NCBI GenBank assembly: GCA_001940825.1
Contig: MSGT01000071.1
Span: 1-64,000 of the forward strand
Source of the DNA: Sphaerochaeta sp. Phil3
GTDB taxonomy: Bacteria; Spirochaetota; Spirochaetia; Sphaerochaetales; Sphaerochaetaceae
DNA: 64,000 nucleotides
Direction of reading: 5' to 3'
In this document: positions 21,580 through 32,625 of the stretch, in pieces
How positions within the stretch are numbered: the stretch's first letter is position 1
How the letters are laid out: the number at the start of each line of letters is the position of its first letter
Made by a program: the position numbers and the translations under genes
Notes under the pieces: generated by a model
Databases searched by the model: none
Told to the model about the DNA's origin: nothing
Seen by the model: only the letters and a program-made list of their open reading frames with translations

Positions 21580-21813
21580 TTATTTCTTTTTTCTACCTTT
21601 GTGTTTCCATTTCTTAGCATTCTAAGCAAATATAGCACGCTTACGCGTCAAAGGATTTTTACTATGCGTAAGTTCTTCAGTTGATTTACCAGTTCTACGT
21701 TTCAACTCATTGAACTTACCTCTATTCTTTTTCTTAATATGAATACCACCATACTTGTATGTAGGTATAGGGTAGACCGGCATGATACCTGTGTAGTCTA
21801 TTAAATCACTCAT
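21580..21813 (-). CDS. Small basic late protein
   Basis: 77 aa, ATG 21813 to TAA 21580, one TAG (21622). It starts SDLIDYTGIMPVYPIPTYKY and ends in a strongly basic AKKWKHKGRKKK tail. It may bind DNA or the scaffold in the head; inferred only from charge and position. Confidence 0.65.
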
Positions 21814-22129
21814 TTAGATATTTATTAGGTCCTAAACTAGAACAATCAAATGGTTGATTGTCTACCAAACACTCTATTAAATAATTGATAATAAAGTTCT
21901 TTTCATTATCTGTAAAATATGTATTCTTATCGAAACGTTTTAAAATACGGTATTGTCTACTTGTAGGCCATTTAGATGTATCTGGATAAGCGTCGCCATA
22001 TGTCGTTGATGCTGATCCATATTTCTTACAAAAAGATAACTCTCTATTGCGGCTTTCTAAAGAATCGTTTAGTTCTAATATTTTATTTTTGATTCTTTCC
22101 GCAAGCTTACTTTTCTTGTTTATCTTCAT
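21806..22129 (-). CDS. Hypothetical head-region protein
   Basis: 107 aa, ATG 22129 to TGA 21806, no TAG. Basic helical N-terminus (KINKKSKLAERIKNKILELN), then YGDAYPDTSKWPTSRQYRIL and a helical C-terminus with FIINYLIECLVDNQ. It overlaps both neighbours. Function unknown. Confidence 0.65.
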   Translation of the reverse strand: MKINKKSKLAERIKNKILELNDSLESRNRELSFCKKYGSASTTYGDAYPDTSKWPTSRQYRILKRFDKNTYFTDNEKNFIINYLIECLVDNQPFDCSSLGPNKYLNE

Positions 22130-25019
22130 CAGTAAAATATTTATTTACACCAAGTAATCCAGCTCCTATTAACGGTACAGAATTGAACCATTTGGTGAAG
22201 GTTTTATTACTCTTAAACTGCTAAGCTGCTCTTTGCACACCTTTCATTCCCTCTACATTATTTAACTATTTCATGATCTTAGACATATATTCAGGAGTAA
22301 CTTTCTAATCTCTACGATTAATATAACCGTTTTGAAACATCCATTCTCTAAGCTAATTCATGTGAGCTTTCTATTCAGTAGGTAGTAGAAAATAATCATC
22401 GTGTTTGTCTCCTACTCTCTTTGTCAGATCTTTTGTCATCTAGTAGAATACATTATTACCAGCATGTGCATCAGGTCTACCAGATTTTAATAAATCTGTA
22501 AAATGACTTAATTCATGTTCAGCTGTATTTGGAATGTAATCATTATCTGGATTCCTTTTGTATATAAATTTACCGTCTGCAGTTCTCCGCATTGAACCGG
22601 CTTTCTTTAGTTCGTCCATTAGCTAAACATTAGGTAGTACATCAGGATCGACATTATATGCTATAAACATATCAGCATATGGTATAGAATAGTCATCTCC
22701 AAACTTCTATTTTACTTCTCTGGCTCTATTCATATAACTAGGATCTTCCATGACTCTTTCCATAATACGGTATTGTTCGTTTCCGTAATCTGCCTTACGT
22801 TGAGCTAATTTATCTAACTCTTGAAATTTAGCATCCAATAATTGTTGTGTATCTTTATGTACACTAGGTATCTGTTTAAATTTCTTATTAATTTTACGCA
22901 TACCACTAGGAACGAAAGGAATCATTGATGCAGCAGCTAAACCTAAACCTGTCCAATCTTTATCCATAGCAGCATTGTACATATCTTTTGCAGCAATAGC
23001 ATCACCCACAGGAGTTAAATTAGCTGCATCCTCCAAATCAAACACAGGCTTAAGTCCTTGTTGCAATGGTCTACCATCTGGAGTTCTACCTAACTTAGTA
23101 TTAATAGCTTTAGTAAATTCATCATCTGGATCACCTATCTCACCACCATTAGCCATAAAGTATATAGGATCCTAAGATAGATTATATGCAAATGTATTAG
23201 TGAGTTCTGATATATCTGCATCTTCTAATGACTCCCATTGTTCGGGTATCTTAGCCCCTTTACTACGCATATTACTTATATCTTCAGGAGTAAGTTGTCT
23301 ATTAGGATCTATATAGTAATTACCTTGATCATCTTTCAGATTTGAATTATTACCTCTAAAGTCCCAAGTCTGTGCATGTTTCTCATTAGCCTAATTGACA
23401 TAATCTTCATATGAACTATCAGGATTACTAATGCGTACATTAGGGGTAGCATTAAGTATAGCTGGAGTATTGTCTCCTACCATATGACCAACACCTTCAT
23501 GCCAAGTATTAGCAGGTCTTAATGAAGTATAACTGTGAGCCTTTGGATTAGCAAAACCTTTAGTACCTTTTTCCTTAAGTATATTAAGCTATTGATTAAT
23601 CTGAGCATCTGTAGGATTATAACCCTATCCTACCATATTATCTCTCATAGCTTCAGTGGGAGTTTTCCATGTAGCTTTGTCTATATTGGATAATACACTG
23701 TTTAGTTTATCTCCTCCTATCTAATCTGAATATTTTGGATTCTTAGCTCTCTCAGTATACCAATAGTTTGCAAAGTCTTTTTGATATTCATTTTGATTCT
23801 AGAACATCTTATTGTAATCAGGTCTCCCATCTACTAAAGACTCTTGCATTATATCTCTTCTGGTCTTACGTTGAAATTCATCTACTTCTCCACCATATTC
23901 GTATGAATTTCTAAGCCTACGCCATTCACTTACTTTCTTTCTTGCAGACTCAGGTAACTAGTTGTAATATTTTTCTTCATCGAAAGGTACAAAACCAGTT
24001 CTTTGAACAAAAGGAGTACCTGCTTTGTCTAACTGTCTTGACAACCACCTTACTGGCCCAATATACATACTAGAAGCCCCTTTGTCTTTGGTATCAGTAG
24101 GACCATAATCATTCAAATCATATGCTCTCTGATAAAGTTTATCATTGCCGGCATTGTAATATAATACAGAATTATAGCTACCAGCATGAGGTAATTTCGG
24201 AGTATAATCACCTATAGGTAATGTTCCTACTGGCATTAAATTACTTCTTTTAATAGTTGTATCGGAATCAGCTATATAATCATACACAGGTACTTCCCCG
24301 TGAATCTCCTTATGATAGTTAGCAGCTCTTCTTACAATTCCGTAAGGATCTTCTTCACTGTTAGTATCTACTACTCTATAATTAGGATTCTTTGTTATCT
24401 GCTTCTTTTGATTTTCAGGAGATAATAAAAATACTTCTCCTGGATCATATGGAGTTTCGTCCACACTCTTTACTGCATCTACTATAGGTTCTATAAGTGG
24501 TGCTTCAACTGGAGCTAATGCTAGATCATTCTAGGTTTGATGTATAGTATGATATGCAGCAGCTGCTATAGCTGGAGTTCTTCTTTCCTTATTAAATAAC
24601 ATATCAGCAAGTGAGGCAAACACCTAACCAACACCTAAAGCATGTCTACCACCATTCTAATAAGCCTATATAGGAACATCATACTTAGAAGCAGTATAAG
24701 TACTTCCATCAGGTAACCAATAAGTGTGATAGCCCAATTTCTCATCCTCTGCTAAACCTTTCCAATAAGTAGGATGTATTGAAGACTTCAGTACTTTACC
24801 AGTACTAGGAACTCTGGTAGGTAAATGATATGAGCCATCATCCTCTAATGTAGGCTATGCTCCAGAGTTATAGGCACCTACCATATCATACTCGGTATCA
24901 TCTGTATACTTAAGATTATCTGGTAAGCTATTTCTCCAATCCCAATAGCCTTTACCGGGATTATTCTCCCGGTAAGACTTTAGGTTCTGCATTCTCTATT
25001 TAAATGCCTATTTATCCAT
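22107..25019 (-). CDS. Large virion protein with HExxH motif, likely packaged cargo
   Basis: 970 aa, ATG 25019 to TAA 22107, with about 25 in-frame TAGs and no TAA or TGA. It has two His-Glu sites: TWHEGVGH near residue 510 and EHELSHFTDLL with His835-Glu836-x-x-His839, a zinc-protease signature. The segment FMANGGEIGDPDDE resembles the (A/N)GGEI stretches seen in proteins packaged in crAss-like heads. A hydrophobic region (WTGLGLAAASMIPFVPSGM) may insert in membrane. It may be ejected and open the envelope; this is inference. Confidence 0.7.
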
Positions 25020-25278
25020 ATACAAAATCTGTAAAGTTTCTCTTACCTAAGAATTGATTTTTATCCATATATACTTCTGCTTCTTGAGTAGATTCAGAGA
25101 TAAGTATGTAGATGACATCTTTACTAAACATTCGTGTATCTAACGGAGTACCTACATAGAACATTATATATGAATCTACTTCTTCCTTATCACATTCAAC
25201 AAATCCGTTGTCTAACAGTTTCTATATGAAGATATCAATTCTTTCTTTAACTGTTACATATTCTTCAGTTACAGTCAT
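25012..25278 (-). CDS. Hypothetical late protein
   Basis: 88 aa, ATG 25278 to TAA 25012, one TAG (25222). Alpha-beta pattern (VKERIDIFIQKLLDNGFVE, then IMFYVGTPLDTR) and C-terminal KRNFTDFVYG. Overlaps both neighbours by a few bases. No family recognised. Confidence 0.65.
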
Positions 25279-25580
25279 AACTTTAACATATTAAATATCT
25301 AATCATAAGTATTGTCCATAAATAGTCTATCTATATCCTCATCTTTAGTAATATTATCAGGTCTAGGATATATTAAGACAGGATGATGCTCGTACTAATG
25401 AAGACCGTAAATTACTTCTTTATTATCCTTTATTAGTCTAATATCAGTATAACCACCAACTGCAGATGAAAAATAACATATATTATCATCTTCAATATAA
25501 TCGAATTCTTTAGTACTGCGATTATATATCTTCCTATATGGTTTGTAACCCTTATTAATTAGATATTCTATAAAGCTCAT
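25275..25580 (-). CDS. Hypothetical late protein
   Basis: 101 aa, ATG 25580 to TGA 25275, TAGs at 25395 and 25299. N-terminal SFIEYLINKGYKPYRKIYN suggests a small alpha-beta fold. The end (after HQYEHHPVLIYPRPDNI) is acidic. Its TGA overlaps the next ATG. Function unknown. Confidence 0.65.
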
Positions 25581-25588
25581 AATAATAT

Positions 25589-25645
25589 TTATTTACTACC
25601 TTTTCCGCCTTTTCCTTTAGTTTTCTTTCCACCTTTGCAAGCCAT
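25589..25645 (-). CDS. Tiny Lys/Gly-rich protein
   Basis: 18 aa (MACKGGKKTKGKGGKGSK) between two tightly packed genes, ATG 25645 to TAA 25589. The frame fits the gap exactly and the preceding bases (AATAATT) match other starts here. A basic peptide like this could bind nucleic acid; very short, so uncertain. Confidence 0.45.
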   Translation of the reverse strand: MACKGGKKTKGKGGKGSK

Positions 25646-25647
25646 AA

Positions 25648-26010
25648 TTATTTCTCCTTTTTACTTTTATAACTACCTATTTCTAAATACTTAAACCACG
25701 CATAGTGCTTACGCTCTTTACAATAGTTTAGGTTTTTATCATTGTTGTGTGCTTCTTCTTCGAAGCTAACGTCGTGATATCTATCACTCTGTTTATTCCA
25801 TTTACAGGACAGCATTATACAAAGATATTCTATAGCATACCATAAGTAAAAACCAATCCACAACATCTCTTGCATCTACTTCAAATGGATTTTCTCATGG
25901 TTATACTCTGTCATTGTAACTACAGCGTCATTTCTTTGGAATATAACACCAAACAGATTTATCAATTTATAGCCCTTAAAAGGTATAAACTTATTCTTAA
26001 TTATCTTCAT
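25648..26010 (-). CDS. Small HExxH metallopeptidase-like protein
   Basis: 120 aa, ATG 26010 to TAA 25648, one TAG (25876). The motif NHEKIHLKQMQE (His38-Glu39-x-x-His42) is followed by a hydrophobic aromatic helix WIGFYLWYAIEYLCIMLSC and a charged tail with EEEAHNNDKN, which could supply the third zinc ligand. This resembles small Bacteroidetes-phage proteins with an HExxH and one membrane helix. The role could be envelope processing at entry or lysis. Confidence 0.7.
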
Positions 26011-26011
26011 A

Positions 26012-28516
26012 TTACTTCTCTCCTGTTACTTTATTCTTCAGAGCTGTACGTGCTTTAAGCTGTTCTCTCTTGTATGCTTCTGCATCTTTTTGTTTCTGTA
26101 ATTCCATTTCCTGCTTCATCTTCTTTTCTTCAAGTTGAATTTTCTTATTCTCAATTTCACGTTTCATTTCAATTTCACGCTTCTTATTATTCAACTCAAA
26201 CTGTTTAGATGCTGCATCAGAATTTACTTTCTGTTGTTCAATTGCCTATTTACCTATTTCTATAGGATCAGGTATACCATTCATATCTTGATCCATGTTT
26301 TCAGAACCTCTATACGCATTGATCTGGGCAACAGTAATCTTAGTAGAAGCATCTGTATCAATCTTATATTTTTCAAGATCTAATTCAGCTTCTTTAAGCA
26401 TAAGTTCTTCTTCCTTAACCTCATTCTGTATTTGAACTAATTGCTGTTCTCTTTCTGCTTGTGCTTGTTCCATTTGTTGTTGTTGTTCCATTCTTTTCTG
26501 TTCTATTTCTTCAAGTTTATTCTTGATCATAGTAACATTATCCATGGTGATGATTTCAGCAATATCAAGCAAACTAGCGCCATTCTGCATAGCAGGTTGC
26601 ATAAGATTTCTAAGAGCCTCAATCTATTGTTGATTCTTAGTAGTATCTTCTACAAATATATCATAATCTTCATAGAAGAAATCATCAGATAAAGTTAAGA
26701 ATGTTCTGGTTGCATCATCTAATACATATTGTATACAAGTCTTATTATCTTTCCAAGCATATTTAGCTGTATCTAATAACATGGTGATACACTCTTTCTT
26801 TACCTAATTGTGTGTCCAGAACCAAGGTTCAGTAATATGAGCAGATTGTACTACAGAACGTTCTACATTACCTACTAACTCATTAGATGCAATAGAACCT
26901 TCACGTTGTTTACTTACTCCAGATATCTCAGATAACATACTTTCGATCTTGTCCATTAAATTAATGTATTGATCAATAGTATTAGCCATAGTAAGATCTA
27001 AAGCAGATATCTGATTGAATTGGGATGGTTTACCACCCTCACGACCTGGTATATCCCATCCTTCTTCATATGGATTAACAAAGTTAACTCCAAGTGCTGA
27101 TAAGTAATGCATCCATTTAGCTACATCTATATTCATAGACTTAGGTATCTAAGTAATATCCATAGTAACTACTTTACCTTTGTCTCTAGCCATAGCTAAT
27201 TCAAGACGATACCAAAGTACGATATACATGTATTGTAATGGCTTCATCATACTAACAAGACTACGCGGTCTACTGTTAGTATTATTGTATATTACTCCGG
27301 TATATGGTAGTCTTTGTGAATTAGGATTATCTGCGGATACATGTTGATATTCAAGTGGTTCTATACCGACGTATAGATCCTCACCTATTCTATATCCTTC
27401 CCAAACTTCAATAATCCATCTCCATTCTACATTGATTTCGTTGCCTGTTACCTTATAAGTTTCATCAACTTGATAGTCTTCTGGCATACCTGTTTCTGGA
27501 TTGATTATTGTTACAAAGCCAATTTTCTTAAGTGATTTCCAACAACAATGCCATACGTGCACATTATTAGATTCTTCGAATGGATTAGCAGCAAACCCAT
27601 TAATACTATGAGTTTTGATGTGAGGATAGTCTAAAGATGTCTTTCTTACTTCGGGGGTTATACCACCTTTAGAACTATCATCCATCATGTCCAGCAGGTC
27701 ATTCAATTGCTTTTCTGACATCTTATCATATAGTCTGTCATATACTTCAGTAACAGACATAATCATCTCATAACAACACCATTGTGCTTCATGTATGAAT
27801 TCAAGATCAGATGTATCAGTATCATAGTCAAAGTAAATGGGATTTATTCTCTCTAAATGAGGTTCTCCATTTACTATTCCTACATAATATATTTCTTCAC
27901 CACCAACTAGCGCATCTTTCCAACCCTTATAGAATTCATGAGTAATATTCAACTTGTTCTTTAAATAGTTTAGACTATGATATGCTGTTATCTCGGCTAT
28001 ATCTTTATAGTCTTTACTCATGTACTTTTGTATCTATTCTGGTGGCATTACTTCACCTGATTGTAATGCTTCTTGGTACCTGGCCTATTCTTCAGGGCCT
28101 AGTCTACTCATGATAGTAGCTTGTATGTAGTCTATAAGCATTTGTTTAGCTTTATCCTACATTTCACTAGTAGCTATATCACTTGTACGTACTACTCTAA
28201 AATTGAATGGTCTTTTAGTTTCTTCACCTAATAATAGGTCTATTTTAGGCTTAATTATATTATAATCCTAAGCCATTGCAGGGAAACCATCTTGCTGTTT
28301 AAAGGGGTTAGTAACATACTTAAGATCCTTCTCATTATATATACTATTGTAAAGGTCATAGTATGTCTACATTTCCTCTTTACGAGTTCTAGTATTACCA
28401 TTTCTAGAACCACCTTGACTATGTCCTATAATATAGTCAACACAAGACTCTTTCCAGTCCTATGTTTTCTTAGACATAGGTAATCTCTACAAAGGAAATT
28501 GATTAATATTCTTCAT
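26012..28516 (-). CDS. Portal protein
   Basis: 834 aa, ATG 28516 to TAA 26012, 11 in-frame TAGs and no other stop. It lies directly after terminase. The core (PIYFDYDTDTSDLEFIHEAQ, VTEVYDRLYDKMSEKQL) has the layout of crAss-like portals, and the C-terminal 200 residues form a Q/E/K-rich coiled coil (QQQQMEQAQAEREQQLVQIQ), as expected for the long portal barrel. A nearby GPEEQARYQEALQSGEVMPP stretch is the usual mobile arm. Confidence 0.85.
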
Positions 28517-28518
28517 AA

Positions 28519-30600
28519 TTAAAACATATATGCTTCGATATTATCAGTAGATTCATCGTCATGAAACCACTGTTGAGTAAAGATAGGGCCTTCAAATAAT
28601 ACCCTATTTCTATTCTCCTTTTTTATTTCTTTTACTTTGACATTATAGAGCTGTTCTCTATAAATCATTACTTGTGTCAACGCCATTACTCTATCCACGT
28701 TCACCACATCATTTGCAGCTATGAGCTCTTCCAATAGCGGTTCTGACATTATGTTGTATAGATTCTTCTTACCATCTGCATTAATCTCATTAAGCCAATC
28801 TTTGATAAGACCCCAGCCCCATTGTTTGATTTGTTTATTCATATGGCAACCCTTCTTTCTGTTTACTTTAGAGTTGCCAACAATATCGTTTATAATATCA
28901 GGCTAATCAGCTAGTAAGTAGTCACAATGCTTATTAGTAAAGTAAACAAAGATACCTTTGTTTTGATTCTCATACATTGCTCTAGCATTGTAATACAGCA
29001 ATAATTTTCTTACATTCTCATAGAACTCTTCTGCTGATTTAGGTCTACCTGTATATTCAGCAACTATAATATCAGAATATTGTTCTATAGATTGTATACG
29101 CTTATATATAAAACAAGAACCAAGAGATGTGGTACTTGATTCATCATAATCATATGAGTCAATACCAGCTATATAAAGACCTGCACTAGCATCTTTATTA
29201 GGGTGTTCCCATATTACTATAGAACCAGTAGGATCATCCCCTACTAAAGCCCCTGTAACTTCATCTCTTTTGGTTCTTAATGGATAATGAGTTATATCTC
29301 CAGTCTTCTTAATTACCCATTTAATAGTTCCATCTGGTTGTTGAATTAAGTCTCCTACTTGTTTATGGTTCTATAATTTCTTATTAGTCCTAAGTAATGA
29401 TAACTATTCCTGTAATTCCTTTTTGGGAAATATGTTACCATTAAATTCTAGCATGGCTTCAGCTGGAGTAATAGGACGTTCTGCCACATAACGGTCTACA
29501 GCTGCATTACTAGTAGCATTAGTTATTACTACTTGTCTTTCAGCTAATATATGTTCTAATGATTTCTTTTTAAACGTATTACCATCATCATCCATGTATA
29601 TACGCTTACCGTCTTTATCGCGTATATCTAGGTTAGTATACTGAGGTACAAAGAAACCACATTTATTAGTAGTTGCTGTTTCATCCCATATATTATCAAA
29701 ACCTAAACAGTTATAACCGTCTGGGTTATAAAACATGTCTTTCATGGTCTCGAATGCAGAGCCTTCATCACCACCAGTACCCCATACAATCATTGTACCA
29801 AAGGCTATACCATCTACTTCTACAGAAGGTCTTGCAATTTGCCATGCTGCTCCTAATTCTGAGAAAGAACCACCCTCTTCAAACATAATAAGGTTGGCTT
29901 TCTTACCACGAACTACGTCAGGATTATCTTTCAAAGTAACGCCAATAATCTCTGACTTGTAACCCATTTCTATTACATTACCATAATCGTCTTTAGTATA
30001 GAAACCAGCTCGTCTACGCATCTGGGTATTAACACTACGCTTCTTACCCCAAGCTGTATTCTTATCTATGAAGTCCATGTAATCCCATGCTTTAGTAAGA
30101 ATACCATCATCTGTTAAGTATTGCTTATTAGATGCGTATATGAATGTTTTACTATTGGGTATCAAATAGAAATTACGGCATGCCATAGAACCACCTTTGT
30201 AAGAGAAACCCTTACGTCTTGATTTAAGTAGACATAGATGTTTGCCCACTGTTTCTGCTTCTTGAACAGCATTAAAATAGTAATAATCATAGTCCCAGAA
30301 GTCTGGAAAACTAACTTCATTTATACGCTTTACTACAGTATTGCCATCTTTATCAGTAGTAATATGATTGACAATACGAGATATAGGACAGTAGTTTAAA
30401 TAAAAATAGTTATAGCCACTGATGAAATCACCATCATCAGCAGTATAACCATTAATACATCTATCTTGTTCTTCGTCCCAGAACTTATAAAATTCCGAGG
30501 TACCTTCAGGATACTAACAATAATGCCCTGTAGCTAGAAACTACAAGGCAGGTTGTCGAAATTTATCTGAATTGATTATTTTTTTGTTAAAGTCAACCAT
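28519..30600 (-). CDS. Large terminase subunit
   Basis: 693 aa, ATG 30600 to TAA 28519, five TAGs (30541, 30514, 29404, 29371, 28903). It has a phage-type Walker A (KSRRKGFSYKGG at about 126), Walker B NLIMFEEGG (about 236-244), and an RNase H-like nuclease domain with AGIDSYDYDES (Asp481) and a late acidic region. It packages DNA into the prohead together with the portal encoded next. The C-terminal part from MNKQIKQWGWGLIKDW completes the nuclease domain. Confidence 0.93.
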
Positions 30601-30725
30601 CTTTTTGGAAATTCAAGTTCTCTCTTTTTTACCCATTCTTTCATCTTGTCGTAGGCTTCTTTATCAAGCCAGTAACTCTTACCTTGTACTTCAATAAGTA
30701 CGTTTTTATCTCTTAACTTTTCCAT
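30576..30725 (-). CDS. Small protein before terminase
   Basis: 49 aa from ATG 30725 (EKLRDKNVLIEVQGKSYWLD) to TAA 30576, overlapping the terminase start by 25 bases. A longer frame reaches back to 30782 but runs through a tRNA-like element, so the shorter start is preferred; its ATG is formed by the CCA end of that element. It may be a small terminase helper; not proven. Confidence 0.55.
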   Translation of the reverse strand: MEKLRDKNVLIEVQGKSYWLDKEAYDKMKEWVKKRELEFPKRWLTLTKK

Positions 30726-30816
30726 GGTTGTGAGGGCTAGAATCGAACTAGCGATATTAACACATTTAATAGACATCCTCATTCTTTAATTGTACTAATA
30801 TGTCCAAATCCTCACA
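30725..30816 (-). tRNA. tRNA-like element without a normal anticodon arm
   Basis: 92 bases with a perfect 7-bp acceptor stem (TGTGAGG with CCTCACA), encoded CCA, and a perfect T arm (GCTAG, loop TTCGATT, CTAGC). A 6-bp arm TATTAA/TTAATA could be a class II variable arm. I could not find a five-pair anticodon stem with a seven-base loop, so it is a decayed, atypical or intron-bearing tRNA. Its CCA overlaps the next ATG. Confidence 0.5.
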
Positions 30817-30946
30817 GTGCACGTAGTTTGTAGGAGATACTACGTCAAACTCCCCGACTTACGATTCGGACCTGCGTGTTGACTACATCTAGAATTAGAC
30901 AGGGACTCAGGTGGTTACGTTGTATGCGCGCCATACTTCACTTAGT
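30817..30946 (-). other. Structured non-coding gap between tRNA-like element and small gene
   Basis: About 130 bases without a supportable gene. It has a strong hairpin (AGTTTG..CAAACT with inner GTAG/CTAC near 30,830-30,857) and an ACGTAGT/ACTACGT pair. A GGTCCGAATC stretch resembles a T loop but has no matching stem. It may be a decayed tRNA or processed leader. Confidence 0.4.
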
Positions 30947-31087
30947 TTATTTCTTAAGTTCTTCTACCGCTTTTAGTAAACCCTTTAAATCAGTTTCCCT
31001 GTATATGAAGAAAACCTTACCACCAGCGATAGTATGACCAGCTAAGTATTTAAATCTATCTGGTCCTAATTGATATACACCTTGCAT
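30947..31087 (-). CDS. Small hypothetical late protein
   Basis: 46 aa (starts QGVYQLGPDRFKYLAGHTIA, ends AVEELKK), ATG 31087 to TAA 30947. It sits just downstream of the suppressor tRNA. Compact alpha-beta pattern, function unknown. Confidence 0.6.
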   Translation of the reverse strand: MQGVYQLGPDRFKYLAGHTIAGGKVFFIYRETDLKGLLKAVEELKK

Positions 31088-31098
31088 ATTTCACTTTT

Positions 31099-31173
31099 TG
31101 GTAGCCCCACTAGGATTCGAACCCAGACTAAGAGGGTTAGAGCCTCCTGTGCTAGCCATTACACCATAGGGCA
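31099..31173 (-). tRNA. Suppressor tRNA, anticodon CTA (reads TAG)
   Basis: Folds as a full cloverleaf with encoded CCA. The D stem is GTGT/GCAC, the anticodon stem GGAGG/CCTCT has loop CTCTAAC, so the anticodon is CTA, and the T arm is CTGGG, TTCGAAT, CCTAG. Pair 1-72 is T.T, so the helix end is weak as in tRNA-Gln, and the discriminator is A. It is on the late strand just upstream of terminase. It can decode the in-frame TAGs of all genes to its left. Gln as the inserted residue is inferred from TAG positions in collagen-like and M15 motifs. Confidence 0.92.
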
Positions 31174-31178
31174 ATATC

Positions 31179-31200
31179 ACGTGGGTATAAGCCCCCACGT
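31179..31200 (-). promoter_or_regulatory. Hairpin next to suppressor tRNA
   Basis: ACGTGGG and CCCACGT form a perfect 7-bp stem between the 45-aa gene and the tRNA 5' end. No T run follows, so an RNA-processing or stabilising hairpin is more likely than a terminator. Confidence 0.5.
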
Positions 31201-31213
31201 TAGGCCATTAAAA

Positions 31214-31351
31214 TTATCGTTTGAACCAAGCTTTGATTCTACTCCATAAACCCTTTTTAGGCTTCAGAATATTGTCTATTTCATCAATCTGTCTCCAGAA
31301 TTCTTCTTGACCTTTAGTCAAATCAATTGTAATATCATATTGTGCTTTCAT
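31214..31351 (-). CDS. Small hypothetical late protein
   Basis: 45 aa, ATG 31351 to TAA 31214 (KAQYDITIDLTKGQEEFWRQ, basic end SRIKAWFKR). The gene is the last before the suppressor tRNA. The helical basic end could bind membrane or nucleic acid; unknown. Confidence 0.6.
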   Translation of the reverse strand: MKAQYDITIDLTKGQEEFWRQIDEIDNILKPKKGLWSRIKAWFKR

Positions 31352-31408
31352 AATTTCTCTTTATATTGTTCTAAACGTGTTGTTTAATTTAGGTTGCATT
31401 TTGCTGTA

Positions 31409-31939
31409 TTATCTCGCCAACTCATAAGGATTAATCTTGGCATCACCTTTGACTTTACCTATGGCTACTTCTTCAGCTTTAACCATATTCTCTAAAGTAT
31501 CTATACTCTTGAGTACGTTACCTACTGATGTCATACCAGCTAATAGGTCTTTAATTTTCTTTTCATCAAGAGTATCGTCAAGGGATTCTTTATAATACTT
31601 ACTGATACTATCTAGCTTTAGCCTCATGTTATCAAGCATCTCCAGCGTACGAGTATGACAGAATGCTTTATAGTCATTTTCACAGCTAATTTCTTCAGCA
31701 GTAAGTTGGTAGTTTTCATCACCAAATATTTCCTTTTTGAGTTTGGGCTCTCTAGTTTCAGCTTCCATACTTTGAACATATGGGCTATTCCATTTGTTCA
31801 TTAGTACTATATAACTGATTACTTTAGTAGCATATTCTTTATCTGCTTTATCAGCATCCCATACTTTTTTAAAGCATGGGATACCTAAAGCATCTGAATG
31901 AATAATTACTCTACCTCCTTGAATATCAAATAGTTTCAT
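31409..31939 (-). CDS. Conserved-looking head-operon protein
   Basis: 176 aa, ATG 31939 to TAA 31409, no TAG. N-terminus KLFDIQGGRVIIHSDALGIP, then helical with KVISYIVLMNKWNSPYVQSM and a C-terminal coiled coil (GNVLKSIDTLENMVKAEEVA). This type of gene lies upstream of terminase in crAss-like genomes, but I cannot name its role. Confidence 0.7.
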   Translation of the reverse strand: MKLFDIQGGRVIIHSDALGIPCFKKVWDADKADKEYATKVISYIVLMNKWNSPYVQSMEAETREPKLKKEIFGDENYQLTAEEISCENDYKAFCHTRTLEMLDNMRLKLDSISKYYKESLDDTLDEKKIKDLLAGMTSVGNVLKSIDTLENMVKAEEVAIGKVKGDAKINPYELAR

Positions 31940-32234
31940 TAGATTCGATCTTCTTAGTCAGACTTCTGAACCATCTGCTGATGTCATCCTTAGCGACTAT
32001 GTCAGTACATATTACCGCTTTAGTGTCATAATCAACACCGTTCCAATGTACAAAGTACAGTATTAAGTCACCTGCATTATAGTCTATTACTTCGGTTTCA
32101 GTAATTATTTGTCCATCCTATTCAGCAAAGAATGCGCATCTAACATCAAAGTCTGAGGGTGTAGTTTTAATGGAATTAGTCTCTGTATTATACAGAGTCT
32201 TATTACCATACTAATCAATTAATAATTTATCCAT
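31926..32234 (-). CDS. Hypothetical late protein, paralogue of next gene
   Basis: 102 aa, ATG 32234 to TGA 31926, TAGs at 32209 and 32118. The start DKLLIDQYGNKTLYNTETNS lines up with NKYILTEQRALIKLNTETLK in the neighbour at 32237, so these are tandem paralogues. Mostly beta strands. The stop overlaps the next gene start. Confidence 0.7.
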
Positions 32235-32236
32235 AA

Positions 32237-32581
32237 TTAGCAACTTTGAGATACACATTCACAGTCACAGCAACAATCTTTAGCTTTCTCTCTGCCCTTT
32301 TGCTCTTCGTAGTACTTCTTTCTACGTTCGTAGTGATTAGTAAGATCTTTGTTATCAATTACGATGATGTCACTGTGTTCCTCATCCCCAATTCGATACA
32401 TCAACATCACTACATTACCTGCTTTTACTTCGTATTCTTTATCAAAGTAAGTAATAACTCCGTCTTCTTCGATAAGCCATATATAATCTACATTATATGA
32501 AGCACCAATACTATTGACCTTTAGTGTTTCTGTATTAAGCTTTATAAGTGCACGTTGTTCAGTTAAAATATATTTATTCAT
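32237..32581 (-). CDS. Hypothetical late protein with Cys-rich tail
   Basis: 114 aa, ATG 32581 to TAA 32237, no TAG. Beta-rich domain like the neighbour (FDKEYEVKAGNVVMLMYRIG), then a basic helix and a C-terminal cluster CCCDCECVSQSC that could bind metal. The gene pair likely arose by duplication. Confidence 0.7.
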   Translation of the reverse strand: MNKYILTEQRALIKLNTETLKVNSIGASYNVDYIWLIEEDGVITYFDKEYEVKAGNVVMLMYRIGDEEHSDIIVIDNKDLTNHYERRKKYYEEQKGREKAKDCCCDCECVSQSC

Positions 32582-32625
32582 AATGTCTAATTTTTTAATC
32601 TATTCTGTAACCTAAATAATATTCT

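Noticed and set aside
455-30600. Apparent pseudogenes or many short genes in the leftward block
   Set aside because: The breaks are almost all TAG, neighbouring pieces share one frame, TAA and TGA are absent inside, and a CTA tRNA is present. They are intact recoded genes.
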